This document shows positions 18,376 through 27,261 of a stretch of 64,000 nt of DNA, in pieces (positions within the stretch are counted from its first letter, which is position 1; every line of letters begins with the position of its first letter). The position numbers were made by a program, and so were the translations under genes. The notes beneath the pieces were generated by a model. It searched no databases. It was not told where the DNA came from and saw only the letters and a program-made list of their open reading frames with translations. This DNA is from Phycicoccus sp. CSK15P-2 (GTDB lineage: Bacteria; Actinomycetota; Actinomycetes; Actinomycetales; Dermatophilaceae): the NCBI RefSeq assembly GCF_016888005.1, contig NZ_JAFDVE010000008.1, forward strand, positions 62,001 through 126,000, in the 5' to 3' direction.

Positions 18376-18687
18376 ATGGGTGACACCTCCTTCACCGTCG
18401 ACCTCGGCGCGGTCCGGGGCGTGGCGACCGACATCACGACGACGTCCGAGAGCGCGGGCGAGATCGACGTCGCCACCCCGCTGTCCGCCGTGGCGGCGGC
18501 GCTGCCCCGGTCCGAGACCGCGGGCCGCGTCCCGGACGCCTCCTTCGAGCTCGGTGCAGCGGTCGCCGTGTGGGCCGGCCGGGTGGCCGGCGCCGCCGAG
18601 GACGTCACCGCGAGCGCCGACCAGTACGCGGAGGACGACGCCCGCAGCGCGGCACGCGTCCAGCGGCTCGGAGGGCCGACGCCATGA
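18376..18687 (+). CDS. WXG100-like small helical protein
   Basis: 103 aa, two predicted helical stretches, with W-A-G in AAVAVWAGRVAGAAED near the middle and a helical, Ala-rich second half (SADQYAEDDARSAARVQRLG). Size, composition and the coupled, overlapping start of a second WXG-type protein (ATGA at 18684-18687) fit the ESX/type VII secretion small-partner pattern. No sequence motif proves secretion. It is the first gene of a four-gene rightward operon ending at 21516. Confidence 0.55.
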   Translation: MGDTSFTVDLGAVRGVATDITTTSESAGEIDVATPLSAVAAALPRSETAGRVPDASFELGAAVAVWAGRVAGAAEDVTASADQYAEDDARSAARVQRLGGPTP

Positions 18688-20027
18688 CCACGGTCGCCGA
18701 GGTCCTCGCCTGGAACCCGGACGCCGTCACCACGGCCGGCACCGAGGTCTCCACCGCCGCCGACACGCTGCTCGACCGGGTCCGTGACCTCGAGTCCGCC
18801 GCCGACACGCTCTCCGACGGATGGCAGGGCGTCGCCGCCGACGCCGCGCACCGTGCCGTCGTCTCGCAACGGGACACCGGCAAGGACCTCGTCGCGGCCC
18901 TGGACGCCGTGAGCTCCGCCCTCGAGACGGGAGCGACGTCCATCGCCACGGCCCGCTCCTCGCTCATCTGGATCCGGGACGACGACGCGGGCCGCGGCTA
19001 CCAGGTGATGGACGACGGCAGTGTCGTCCCGCCGCCCATCCAGCCGGTGCTGTACGCCCCGGAGGACGCCGCGCGCGTGCAGGCCGAGCTCGACCGCGAG
19101 CGCACGGCCCGCGAGGAGGAGGCCCGGCACATCGCCGGCGAGGTCGGCCGGGCGGTCGACGACGCCGTCCTCGCCGATCACACGCTGGCCGAGGCGCTGC
19201 GCACGGTGGAGCTCCCGCAGGACCTGCGCACGACCGTCGAGGAGATCCGCCGCCGGCACGACGCCGGTGAGGACACCTGGGACATCCTCGGCAGCCTCGG
19301 GTTCGTCGGCGGCGCGGCGGTCACGGTCAAAGCGCTGCTCGGGGTGTGGAAGGCCGGGACGAAGCTCTCCGCCCTCGCGTCGTTCTACGGCAACGCGGTC
19401 CGCGGCGGCCTCGCCTACGGCCAGGCCGTGCGTTGGCTGACCACCGGCGCCGGGGACGCGTCGGCGTTCCTCCGGGCGGTGCGTGCCGCCGAGGGGCTCG
19501 AGACGGCGGCCGGTGTGTTCCAGTTCGGGAAGACCCCGACGTGGCTGGTCGGGGCCCGCACCGCGGCAGGCAAGGCGTTCCTCCCGCTGACCATCGCCAC
19601 CGGCACGATGGACGCGATCACGGGCGGCGGCTACGACGGCTCCCGGGGCACCGCGACCCGCGTGCTCGGAGGTGCCGGGGCGGCCGGCGCGGCCGGGCTC
19701 CTCGGTGGCGCCGCGATGTACGGAGGTGCGGCGGCCTTCATGGCGAGCAACCCCGTCGGTTGGGGCATCGCCGCCACCGCCGTCACCGCCTACACGCTGT
19801 GGACCGCCGGGAACTTCGTCTACGACCACTGGGACGACATCAGCGACTTCGCCGGGTCGGCGGCGTCCTGGGTCGGCGACCGGGGGGCCGACATCGGCAA
19901 CGCCGTCGACTCCGCCACCGACTGGGCGGGCGACCGGCTCTCGGGAGCCGCCGACACCGCGGGAGACATGCTCTCGGGCGCGGCGTCCGGCCTCGGCGGT
20001 GCACTCGACAAGGTCGGCATCTTCTGA
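18684..20027 (+). CDS. WXG-domain protein with glycine-rich hydrophobic C-terminal half
   Basis: 447 aa. Residues 1-100 look like a WXG100 hairpin (VAEVLAWNPDAVTTAGTEVS, then LSDGWQGVAADAAHRAVVSQ). Residues ~100-200 are charged and helical. From ~205 onward there are hydrophobic/Gly-rich helices (GSLGFVGGAAVTVKALLGVW, GGAGAAGAAGLLGGAAMYGG, WGIAATAVTAYTLWTAGNFV) and an amphipathic Asp/Trp/Ser/Gly repeat tail (DWAGDRLSGAADTAGDMLSG). This resembles actinobacterial LXG/WXG-type secreted proteins with membrane-active tails, but no toxin domain is recognised. It may be an effector or a secretion-machine component. Confidence 0.55.
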   Translation: MTTVAEVLAWNPDAVTTAGTEVSTAADTLLDRVRDLESAADTLSDGWQGVAADAAHRAVVSQRDTGKDLVAALDAVSSALETGATSIATARSSLIWIRDDDAGRGYQVMDDGSVVPPPIQPVLYAPEDAARVQAELDRERTAREEEARHIAGEVGRAVDDAVLADHTLAEALRTVELPQDLRTTVEEIRRRHDAGEDTWDILGSLGFVGGAAVTVKALLGVWKAGTKLSALASFYGNAVRGGLAYGQAVRWLTTGAGDASAFLRAVRAAEGLETAAGVFQFGKTPTWLVGARTAAGKAFLPLTIATGTMDAITGGGYDGSRGTATRVLGGAGAAGAAGLLGGAAMYGGAAAFMASNPVGWGIAATAVTAYTLWTAGNFVYDHWDDISDFAGSAASWVGDRGADIGNAVDSATDWAGDRLSGAADTAGDMLSGAASGLGGALDKVGIF

Positions 20028-20032
20028 CGACG

Positions 20033-20662
20033 ATGACGGACATGACCGACCACGTGCCTGCTGCCGGTGAACGCGTCGTCCTCGGCCGGATGTCCTCGGC
20101 CGGCATCGACCGGTGGATCTTCGTCGGGAGCGCCGTCATGGCGCTCGGCATCGGCGGGTGGGCGCTGGTGACCCGTCCGGAGAGCCGCGGCTGGGTGCTG
20201 GCCGTCCTCGTGCTCATGGTGCTGACGCCGCTCGCGATGGTCTCCCGCGTGTGGCTGGAGCCGGCCATGGCCGGCCGGCCGGCCGCCCTCGTGCAGAAGT
20301 ACCTGTGGCGCCCGGCCACCCGGGTCCCGATGGAGGAGGGTGCCCGGGTCGAGGTCGTGCACCGCGGTCCGGCTGCCGCGCTCGAGGCGAGGGGCCGGTC
20401 CGGGCGTCCGGTCCGCGTCCCGCTGGCGGTCGGGGGCGACTCGCACCAGAGCCGGACCCCCGACGAGCTGCGGGCCCTCGCCGCCGCCGTCGCGGCTCCC
20501 GGTGTGCAGGGCGGCCGGTCGGTGGGGGTGCTGCTGCAGGCCCAGGCCGACCACGTCGAGATCGCCGCGCCGGTCCCCGAGTCACCCGTGTTCGGCGGGG
20601 GGAGTGCCACGTGGTCCGCCCTGCGGCCGAAGGGCCGCCGGACCGGAGGAGACGACGGATGA
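20033..20662 (+). CDS. Two-helix membrane protein of the WXG-like operon
   Basis: 209 aa from ATG 20033; a second in-frame ATG is at 20042. Two transmembrane helices lie near residues 25-70 (IFVGSAVMALGIGGWALV and GWVLAVLVLMVLTPLAMV). The rest is a cytoplasmic or extracytoplasmic domain with beta-like segments (ARVEVVHRGPAAALEARGRS, then GRSVGVLLQAQADHVEIAAP). I do not recognise the family. It starts 5 bp after the upstream stop and its own stop overlaps the next ATG (ATGA at 20659-20662), so it belongs to the operon. Confidence 0.6.
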   Translation: MTDMTDHVPAAGERVVLGRMSSAGIDRWIFVGSAVMALGIGGWALVTRPESRGWVLAVLVLMVLTPLAMVSRVWLEPAMAGRPAALVQKYLWRPATRVPMEEGARVEVVHRGPAAALEARGRSGRPVRVPLAVGGDSHQSRTPDELRALAAAVAAPGVQGGRSVGVLLQAQADHVEIAAPVPESPVFGGGSATWSALRPKGRRTGGDDG

Positions 20663-21516
20663 GTGACGGCTGGGAGCCCGGGACCCGCTCCGGCGCAGGG
20701 CCGGACGCCACCTCCGACCCGCACGCCGCAGGGGAGACGGCGGGCCCCGCCGAGCCCGACGGCTCCGGACCCCTCACCGTCGGACGGCTCACCGACGAGG
20801 AGCTCGCGGTCGTCGCGGGCCTCGACGATCTCGCTGTCCTCCCCGTGCTCGGCGAGATGTCCGACGAGCACCGGGACGTGGCGGTCCGGACCGCCTACCG
20901 CTCGCTCGTCGCGCGCGGGCTGCTCGAGGCCCCGACCCCGGAGGAGCAGGCCGAGGCCGTGCGGCAGGCGGAGGCCGAAGGGCCGGACGACGTGCAGGTG
21001 CCGGTCCGGGTCCCCGAGTCGCTCTCCCACGTCCTCGCCCTGCGCCGCGGCGCCGAGCGGGCCGTCGCCGTCTCCCGCACGACCTCGCTCGGCGAGGAGT
21101 ACCGGTACGCCTACCTCGCGGCGGACGTCGTCCTCGAGGAGCACGTCACGGCGACCGGCCTGCACACCTTCCACGTGAGCCGGGGCGAGTCGGTCGTCGA
21201 CACCCTCGCCGGGTGGGCGCTGCACCCGGAGGCCGGCGACGGCCACGGCGACCCGGTCCTCCTGCCGGCCGCGGACGACCCCGCCCCGCCCCGCGAGCTC
21301 CTCGAGACCCTCGGTGCGGCGCTGCTGCGCGCCGACCTCGTGCTGCGCGTCCCGGGCGACGAGCACCCGCCGATGCTCGGGGTCTTCAGCGGGCCCGCCG
21401 GCACGTGGCTCGGCCGGGCCCGGCTCGGTGGCGGGTCGGGCGTCGAGCTCGAGCCGGTGCCGGTGGAACAGGTGCGCGAGGTGCTCGCGGCCTTCGTCGC
21501 GTCCGACGCCGGCTGA
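20659..21516 (+). CDS. EspG-like protein (ESX secretion-associated type)
   Basis: 285 aa. Residues 1-50 are disordered (Gly/Pro/Ala). Then come LTDEELAVVAGLDDLAVLPV, a helical segment RTAYRSLVARGLLEAPTPEE, and a long alternating-strand region: RRGAERAVAVSRTTSLGEEY, YAYLAADVVLEEHVTATGLH and TFHVSRGESVVDTLAG. The order of a short helical domain and a large beta sheet resembles EspG-type chaperones of type VII secretion. The match is by general layout and genome context, so it is tentative. It is the last gene of the operon. Confidence 0.45.
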   Translation: MSDGWEPGTRSGAGPDATSDPHAAGETAGPAEPDGSGPLTVGRLTDEELAVVAGLDDLAVLPVLGEMSDEHRDVAVRTAYRSLVARGLLEAPTPEEQAEAVRQAEAEGPDDVQVPVRVPESLSHVLALRRGAERAVAVSRTTSLGEEYRYAYLAADVVLEEHVTATGLHTFHVSRGESVVDTLAGWALHPEAGDGHGDPVLLPAADDPAPPRELLETLGAALLRADLVLRVPGDEHPPMLGVFSGPAGTWLGRARLGGGSGVELEPVPVEQVREVLAAFVASDAG

Positions 21517-21533
21517 CAGCCCGGACGGTCTGC

Positions 21534-21555
21534 CGGTCCGCTCAGCGGCGGACCG
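21534..21555. terminator. Hairpin between convergent operons
   Basis: CGGTCCGC (21534-21541) and GCGGACCG (21548-21555) form an 8-bp stem with a 6-nt loop in the 25-bp gap between two convergent stops, extending into the last codons of the leftward gene. Confidence 0.45.
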
Positions 21556-22309
21556 CGGCGGCCATGAGCCGCTGGGCCAGCTCGGAGTGGAAGAGGTCGC
21601 CGGAGATCCGGGCCATGACGTCGCCGTCGGAGTCGAAGTCGGCGAGGAGGTCGGCGGTGAGGATGCCCTTGGCGATGCTCAGCCCCTGCCGTGTGCCGGC
21701 CCGCAGGTCGTCGAGCACGGCGGCCACGGCGGCGTCCATCCCCGTCTCGTCGGCCACGTGCGTGACGAGCCCGCCCTCGCGCCCCTCGGCGGCGTTGACC
21801 GTCCGCCCGGTGAGGAACCAGTCGGCAGCCGCACGGGCCGTGAGCCGGTGCCGCAGCGGGATGGAGATCGTCGCGGCCGCGAGCCCGAGCCGGACCTCGG
21901 TGAGCGCGAACGTGACGTCGTCGCGGCAGACGACGATGTCGGCCGAGGCCACGAGACCGAGGCCGCCGGCGCGCACCGGGCCGTCGAGCCGGACGACGAC
22001 CGGCACGGGGAGCGCGACCATCCGGCGCTGGAGGTCGATGAGCCCGCGCGCGGTCTCGACCATGTCGACCTCGGCGGCCTCCTTGAGGTCGGCGCCGGCG
22101 CAGAACACCCGGTGGCTCGAGCACAGCAGCACGCCGTGCACGGACTCGTCGGTGCCGAGGGCGTCGAGGTGGCCGACGAGGTCGGCGACGAGGCGCCGGG
22201 AGAGGGCGTTGCGGTTGCCCGGGGAGTCGAGGGTGAGGACCGCGATGCGGTCGGTGTCCTCGCGGTGGACGAGGGGTGCGTCCCCGGTGTCGTCTGCGTC
22301 GTCGGCCAC
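21542..22309 (-). CDS. Enoyl-CoA hydratase/isomerase family protein
   Basis: 255 aa from GTG 22309. Crotonase fold: LTLDSPGNRNALSRRLVADL, oxyanion-hole segment VFCAGADLKEA, then VRLDGPVRAGGLGLVASADI and a second-site region FALTEVRLGLAAATISIPLR. Crotonases hydrate or isomerise acyl-CoA thioesters. The Glu in TEVRLGL is present where many hydratases carry a catalytic Glu. The substrate is unknown. It lies 9 bp downstream of dciA in the same direction, so it probably shares that transcript. Confidence 0.88.
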   Translation of the reverse strand: MADDADDTGDAPLVHREDTDRIAVLTLDSPGNRNALSRRLVADLVGHLDALGTDESVHGVLLCSSHRVFCAGADLKEAAEVDMVETARGLIDLQRRMVALPVPVVVRLDGPVRAGGLGLVASADIVVCRDDVTFALTEVRLGLAAATISIPLRHRLTARAAADWFLTGRTVNAAEGREGGLVTHVADETGMDAAVAAVLDDLRAGTRQGLSIAKGILTADLLADFDSDGDVMARISGDLFHSELAQRLMAAAVRR

Positions 22310-22318
22310 GGGGCGACC

Positions 22319-22885
22319 CTAGCCGTAGGTGTCGCGGGGGCCGCGGCCGTCCTGGGCGCGGTGCCGGCCGCGGGACCACGTGGGTGCGCTCGGGCCGACC
22401 ACCCGCAGCGCCGTGACCGTGCCCTCGCCGACGTCCGCGGCGAGGCGTGCCATGAGGCTCGACTCGAGCAGCCGCAGCTGGGTGGCCCACGCGGTGGAGT
22501 CGGCGCGGACGGTGAGGACGCCGTCGACGAAGTCGGTGGGCGTGCTGTGGGCCGCGACCTCCTCGCCGACGATCTGCGGCCAGCGCCCGATGACCGACCC
22601 CACGGCGACGTCGGCGCCCCATCCGCGCTCGGAGACGAAGCGGTCGATCTGGTCGCCGAGCAGCTGGGGGTCGCGGCCGCCGTCCCGGCGCGAGCCGCCG
22701 GGAAGGTCCTTGGCGCGGCGGCGTGGCTTGAGCCCGGGGCGCAGCCCCTTGGCGCGGGCGGCGGCCCGGGCCCGGGCGAGTGCCTCCGCCGGTGCCGGCA
22801 CGGCGGGGTCGGACGCCTCGGGCGCGGGCGTCTCGGGCTCGGGCGGGCCCGTCGAGGACGGGTCCGTCGAGGAGGGGTCAGGCAT
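22319..22885 (-). CDS. dciA: DciA (DUF721) helicase-loader-type protein
   Basis: 188 aa. Residues 1-85 are a disordered, charged N-terminus, and residues ~85-188 are the DUF721 domain ([20 protein letters not shown], then [20 protein letters not shown] and [18 protein letters not shown]). DciA proteins load or position the replicative helicase DnaB in bacteria lacking DnaC. Its ATG lies inside the end of recF (8-bp overlap), the standard actinobacterial coupling. Confidence 0.9.
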   Translation of the reverse strand: MPDPSSTDPSSTGPPEPETPAPEASDPAVPAPAEALARARAAARAKGLRPGLKPRRRAKDLPGGSRRDGGRDPQLLGDQIDRFVSERGWGADVAVGSVIGRWPQIVGEEVAAHSTPTDFVDGVLTVRADSTAWATQLRLLESSLMARLAADVGEGTVTALRVVGPSAPTWSRGRHRAQDGRGPRDTYG

Positions 22886-24200
22886 CGGCGGTGTCCTCGG
22901 GTGGTTCCTCGGAGCCTGCGGGGGCGTCCTCCGGTACGTCGGCGGACGAGTCGCCCGGCGCCTCGGCCGGTGCCTCTTCCGCCGTATCGGGTGCGTCGTC
23001 CGGGGGGCCGCCCACGGCTCCGAGGGTGACCGGGACCGTCCGGCCCGTCAAGGACTCCGGCACGTCCTCCGGCACCGCGGCGGTCACGAGCACCTGCTCG
23101 GCGTCGGAGACCATCGCCGCGAGCCGCTCGCGCCGGCCGGAGTCGAGCTCGGCGAAGACGTCGTCGAGGACGAGCACCGGGTCGTCGCCGAGGTCGGTGC
23201 GGAGCAGCTGGAACGCCGCGAGCCGCAGCCCGAGCGCGAACGACCACGACTCACCGTGGCTCGCGTACCCCTTCGCCGGGAGCTCGCCCAGGGTGAGCAC
23301 CATGTCGTCGCGGTGCGGCCCGACGAGGCACACCCCGCGCTCGACCTCCTGGTCGCGGACCTCGGCGAGCGAGTCGACGATCTCGGCGTGCAGCTCGGGG
23401 ATCTCCGGGACCTCCCCGGACGCCACCCGCGCGGCCGTCGGCTCGCGGAGCGACGAGCGGTAGGCGACCCGGGCGTCCGACTGGCCGTTGCTCACCTCGT
23501 CGTAGGCCTTCGCGAGGTACGGGACGAGGTCGCGCAGCAGCCGCAGCCGCGCGTAGAGCAGCTGCGAGCCGACCGTGGCCAGCTGGTCGTCCCACACCGA
23601 GAGCGTGTGCAGCGCCGACGCCGCCTCGGACGCCGGGTCGAGCGACTCCGACCCGGGGCGCGGCCGCCGCCCCCGGCCACGCCGTGACAGGTACGGCTGG
23701 GCCGACTTCAGGAGGGCCGAGCGCTGCTTGACGATCCGGTCGTACTCCTGGCGCACCCCTGCCCAGCGCGGCTGGCGCGCGACGAGGAGGTCGTCGAGGA
23801 ACCGCCGGCGCTCGCCGGGGTCGCCCTTGACAAGAGCGAGGTCCTCCGGCGCGAACAGCACCGTCCGCAGCGTGCCCAGGACCTCACGCGGCCGCACCGG
23901 CGAGCGGTTCAGCCGCGCCCGGTTCGCCTTCCCCGGGGTGATCTCGAGCTCGACCGTCGTCTCACGCCCGCGGCTGACCACCGCCCCCCGCACGACCGCC
24001 CTCGGGGCACCGAACCGGACGAGCGGGGCATCCGTCGCGACCCGATGGCTCGAGAGCGATGCGAGGTAGCCGACCGCCTCGACGAGGTTCGTCTTGCCCT
24101 GGCCGTTGAGCCCGACGAGCGTCGTGACCCCCGGCTCGAGCGGCAGCTCGGCGACCGGGTAGCTGCGGAAGTCGGCGACCGACAGGTGCCGGACGTGCAC
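22878..24200 (-). CDS. recF: DNA replication/repair protein RecF
   Basis: 440 aa from GTG 24200 ([20 protein letters not shown]). Walker A is [10 protein letters not shown]. The signature region is [20 protein letters not shown] and Walker B is [20 protein letters not shown]. RecF is an SMC-like ATPase that loads RecA at gaps with RecO and RecR. A Pro/Glu/Asp/Ala tail of ~50 residues follows the last conserved motif and overlaps the dciA start. The gene lies 8 bp downstream of gnd. Confidence 0.97.
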   Translation of the reverse strand: MHVRHLSVADFRSYPVAELPLEPGVTTLVGLNGQGKTNLVEAVGYLASLSSHRVATDAPLVRFGAPRAVVRGAVVSRGRETTVELEITPGKANRARLNRSPVRPREVLGTLRTVLFAPEDLALVKGDPGERRRFLDDLLVARQPRWAGVRQEYDRIVKQRSALLKSAQPYLSRRGRGRRPRPGSESLDPASEAASALHTLSVWDDQLATVGSQLLYARLRLLRDLVPYLAKAYDEVSNGQSDARVAYRSSLREPTAARVASGEVPEIPELHAEIVDSLAEVRDQEVERGVCLVGPHRDDMVLTLGELPAKGYASHGESWSFALGLRLAAFQLLRTDLGDDPVLVLDDVFAELDSGRRERLAAMVSDAEQVLVTAAVPEDVPESLTGRTVPVTLGAVGGPPDDAPDTAEEAPAEAPGDSSADVPEDAPAGSEEPPEDTADA

Positions 24201-24208
24201 CCGGTGGG

Positions 24209-25285
24209 TCAGCCCTTCTTCGCGGCGCGCGTGCGGGTGGAGCCCGAGCGCCCGGGGGAGGCGGGCCCGGCCTTGGCCGCCTTCGCCGCCTTCTTCGCGG
24301 CGGTCTTCTTCGTCGGTGCCTTCTCCTTGCGGGCGGCCTTCTTCGTCGCGGCGTCCGCGCTGCGCACCCCGGACCTCGCCTCGGCGCGCAGCTTCTCGCC
24401 CTCGGCGACGGTCATCACCTGGTGGCCGCCGAAGCCGCCGCGCAGCGCGGCGACGGCCTGCATCGTCGGCGAGGTCTCCTGCCGGGAGGCGAACCGCGCG
24501 AAGAGCGAGGCGCTGATGACCGGCATCGGCACGGCGAGCTCGATGGCCTCCTCGACGGTCCAGCGGCCCTCGCCCGAGTCGGAGGTGTAGTCGGAGACGT
24601 CGTCCAGGGTGGGGTTGTCCTCGAGGGCGGCGACCATGAGGTCGAGCAGCCAGGACCGGACGACCGTGCCACGGCTCCAGGCCTTGAAGGCGCCCGGGAC
24701 GTCGTCGACGATGTCCTTCTTCACGAGCAGCTCGTAGCCCTCGGCGTACGCGGCCATCAAGCCGTACTCGATACCGTTGTGGACCATCTTCGTGTAGTGC
24801 CCGGCGCCGACCTTGCCGGCGTGGACGAAGCCCTCCTCGCGCGGCCCCTCCGGGCGGAGGGCGTCGAAGATCGGCATCGCCTTGCGGACGTTCGCCTTCG
24901 TGCCGCCGGCCATCAGCCCGTAGCCGTTCTCGAGCCCCCAGATGCCGCCGGAGACACCGCAGTCGACGTAGCCGACGCCCTTGTCCTTGAGCAGCGCCTC
25001 GTTCTCGACGTCGTCCGTCCACTTGCTGTTGCCGCCGTCGATGACGAGGTCGCCCTTGTCGAGCAGGTCACCGAGCGCCGTGACGGTGTCGCGGGTGGGG
25101 GCACCGTGCGGGACCATGACCCAGACGACGCGCGGGGCGTCCAGCCTCTTGACCATGTCGGCGAGGCTGCTGGCGTCCGACACCTGCTTGTTGCGGTCGT
25201 ACCCGACGACCTCGTGCCCGGAGCGGCGCAGCCGCTCGCGCATGTTGCCGCCCATCTTCCCGAGGCCGACCAGTCCCAGCTGCAT
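24209..25285 (-). CDS. gnd: 6-phosphogluconate dehydrogenase (decarboxylating) with a lysine-rich tail
   Basis: 358 aa. The Rossmann start is [20 protein letters not shown]. Substrate and catalytic motifs are [28 protein letters not shown] and [18 protein letters not shown], and a C-terminal helical domain includes [20 protein letters not shown]. The enzyme oxidises 6-phosphogluconate to ribulose-5-phosphate and CO2. The short (~300-aa) form is typical of this locus. Here the enzyme is followed by ~56 residues rich in Lys/Ala ([20 protein letters not shown]) resembling histone H1-like tails. It is cotranscribed with recF and lies between it and dnaN. Confidence 0.95.
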   Translation of the reverse strand: MQLGLVGLGKMGGNMRERLRRSGHEVVGYDRNKQVSDASSLADMVKRLDAPRVVWVMVPHGAPTRDTVTALGDLLDKGDLVIDGGNSKWTDDVENEALLKDKGVGYVDCGVSGGIWGLENGYGLMAGGTKANVRKAMPIFDALRPEGPREEGFVHAGKVGAGHYTKMVHNGIEYGLMAAYAEGYELLVKKDIVDDVPGAFKAWSRGTVVRSWLLDLMVAALEDNPTLDDVSDYTSDSGEGRWTVEEAIELAVPMPVISASLFARFASRQETSPTMQAVAALRGGFGGHQVMTVAEGEKLRAEARSGVRSADAATKKAARKEKAPTKKTAAKKAAKAAKAGPASPGRSGSTRTRAAKKG

Positions 25286-25381
25286 CAGAGGCTCCTTGGT
25301 TCGTCGGTGACGCGTGCGTTGTCCTGCAGGCTACTCACCGACCGGGGACCGGTGGAGCCGCCGGCCTCGACCGCGGACGGG

Positions 25382-26515
25382 TCAGGACGCGTAGCGCACC
25401 GGCATGAGGACGTACCGGTACGAGGTGTCGGCCTCGCTCTCCTGCTCGGCCTGGCCGGTGAGCACCGCCGGGCGGGACGCCTGGGTGAACGAGATCCGCG
25501 ACCAGTCGGTGCCGACGGCGCCGAGGCCGTCGAGGAGATAGCCGGGGTTGAACGCGATCTCGATCTCGGGACCGGTGAGGACGCACTCGACCGCCTCCGA
25601 CGCCTGGGCGTCGTCGCCGGTGCCCGCCTCGATGGCCACCTGGTCGTCGCCGAAGCGCAGCCGCACCGGGGTGTTCCGCTCGGCGACGAGCGCGACGCGC
25701 TTGACGGCCTCGACGAGCTCGGAGGTCTTGACGACCGCCTCGGTCTCGGACGACGTCGGGAAGATCGACGCGACCTTGGGGTACTCGCCGTCGAGGAGAC
25801 GGGTGGTGGTCCGGCGGCGGCCGGCCTCGAAGCCGGCGAGCCCGTCCCCGCCCGCGGTGGCACCGAGCGCGACGTCGATCGACCCGCTCGCGCCGAGGCT
25901 GCGCGCCGTCTCGGACAACGTGCGCGCCGGGACGAGGACGACGTGGCTGGCATCCGTCGCCGTGGGGTTCCAGTGCAGCTCGCGCATCGCGAGGCGGTAG
26001 CGGTCGGTGGCGAGGAGGGTCATCGTGTCTCCCTCGACCTCCACGCGCACGCCGGTGAGGATCGGGAGGGTGTCGCCGCGGTCGGCCGCGACCGAGACCT
26101 GGGCGACCGCCTGGGTGAAGAGGTGGCCGTCGACCTGGCCGGTGGGCTCCGGGCTCGTCGGCAGGGTGGGGTAGTCGTCGGCCGGCATCATCAGGAGGCT
26201 GAACCGGGAGGCGCCACACGTGACCTGCACCTTGCTGCCCTCGGCCTGGACGTCGATGGGACGGTCCGGCAGGTTGCGGGAGATGTCGGCGAGGAGACGA
26301 CCGAGGACGAGGACGGTGCCCGCCTCCGCGACGTCGGCCGCGACGCTGATCCGGGCCGAGACCTCGTAGTCGAAGGCCGAGAGGGTCAGGGTGCCGTCGT
26401 CGGAGGCCTCGAGGAGGATGCCCGCGAGGACCGGGACCGGCGGGCGCGCGGGCAGCCCGCGGGCCACCCAGGTGACCGCCTCGGCCAGGACGTCGCGCTC
26501 GACGCGGAACTTCAC
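25382..26515 (-). CDS. dnaN: DNA polymerase III beta sliding clamp
   Basis: 377 aa from GTG 26515 (VKFRVERDVLAEAVTWVARG). Three repeated clamp domains are visible, ending VADTSYRYVLMPVR-like (DTSYRYVLMPVRYAS). Internal hallmarks include LLATDRYRLAMRE, RRTTTRLLDGEYPKVASIFP and LVAERNTPVRLRF. It forms the ring that tethers replicative polymerase. It is transcribed away from oriC. The 96-bp gap to gnd has no notable signal. Confidence 0.98.
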   Translation of the reverse strand: MKFRVERDVLAEAVTWVARGLPARPPVPVLAGILLEASDDGTLTLSAFDYEVSARISVAADVAEAGTVLVLGRLLADISRNLPDRPIDVQAEGSKVQVTCGASRFSLLMMPADDYPTLPTSPEPTGQVDGHLFTQAVAQVSVAADRGDTLPILTGVRVEVEGDTMTLLATDRYRLAMRELHWNPTATDASHVVLVPARTLSETARSLGASGSIDVALGATAGGDGLAGFEAGRRRTTTRLLDGEYPKVASIFPTSSETEAVVKTSELVEAVKRVALVAERNTPVRLRFGDDQVAIEAGTGDDAQASEAVECVLTGPEIEIAFNPGYLLDGLGAVGTDWSRISFTQASRPAVLTGQAEQESEADTSYRYVLMPVRYAS

Positions 26516-27261
26516 GGCATACCGCCCTATCCGGTGCGCGCTCGCGCACCCGTGAGTCGTGCTGGGTCTTCCCCGCGTGCGGGCGTGCGAGGACATCCGG
26601 TGACGGGGGAATGACACTAGTGCAACCAGTGCCGCTCCGGTACTCGGTCGTCCGGGGCGGCCCAGCCGGGTCGTGATCGGGGTGGACTCCTCTCCTTCCA
26701 GGTCTCGTCACAGTGGTAGGAGCTGTGGATGCTGTGGACGGTGCGGTGTCCGTGCAGGTCATCCGATGCGTCCGGGATGTGGAGGACCTCGTGGGCGGAC
26801 CGTGGAGGACGGCCACGTCCTGTTGACGGACATCCGGCGTTCACACGACGTCCACCGGAGACGCCATGGTCGTCCACGGTGCTCGACCGCTCGTCCACAG
26901 CCGTCCACAGGGTCATGTGGACAACGGGGTGGGGATTGGTGGAGGAGGCCTCTGGTGGGGGCTTTGTCCACAGGCTTGTGCCCAGGGCGTGGACGCGCGT
27001 GTCGAACCCTGGACGCGGAGTGTCGCGCCCGGCGTGTCGTCGATGTGGTCCGGAGAGTGTTGGCGCGGGGGCTTGGACGGAGGTTCCACACGGCCTGTGG
27101 ACAACGTGTGGACGACCGGTGGACGCCGTACACGGCGTGATGTGGACGAGGTTGTTGACCGAAGGTGGACGAAGCCGGCGGACTTCACGACGGCCCCCTC
27201 GGGCGCGAGCCGGTGAGGACGTGCTGGCCGGCGCGGCGTGCGCGGGGGAGGAGGCGGTGGG
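26516..27261. other. Origin of replication (oriC), dnaN-dnaA spacer
   Basis: 746 bp without a gene. Perfect DnaA boxes TTGTCCACA lie at 26916-26924 (minus), 26964-26972 (plus) and 27096-27104 (minus). One-mismatch boxes (TCGTCCACA) lie at 26891-26899 (plus), 27107-27115 and 27141-27149 (minus), and many shorter GTCCAC/GTGGAC cores run from ~26720 to 27175. There is no strongly AT-rich unwinding tract; the least GC-rich stretches are around 26605-26635 and 27150-27160. The position between dnaA and dnaN is the standard actinobacterial oriC. Confidence 0.92.
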
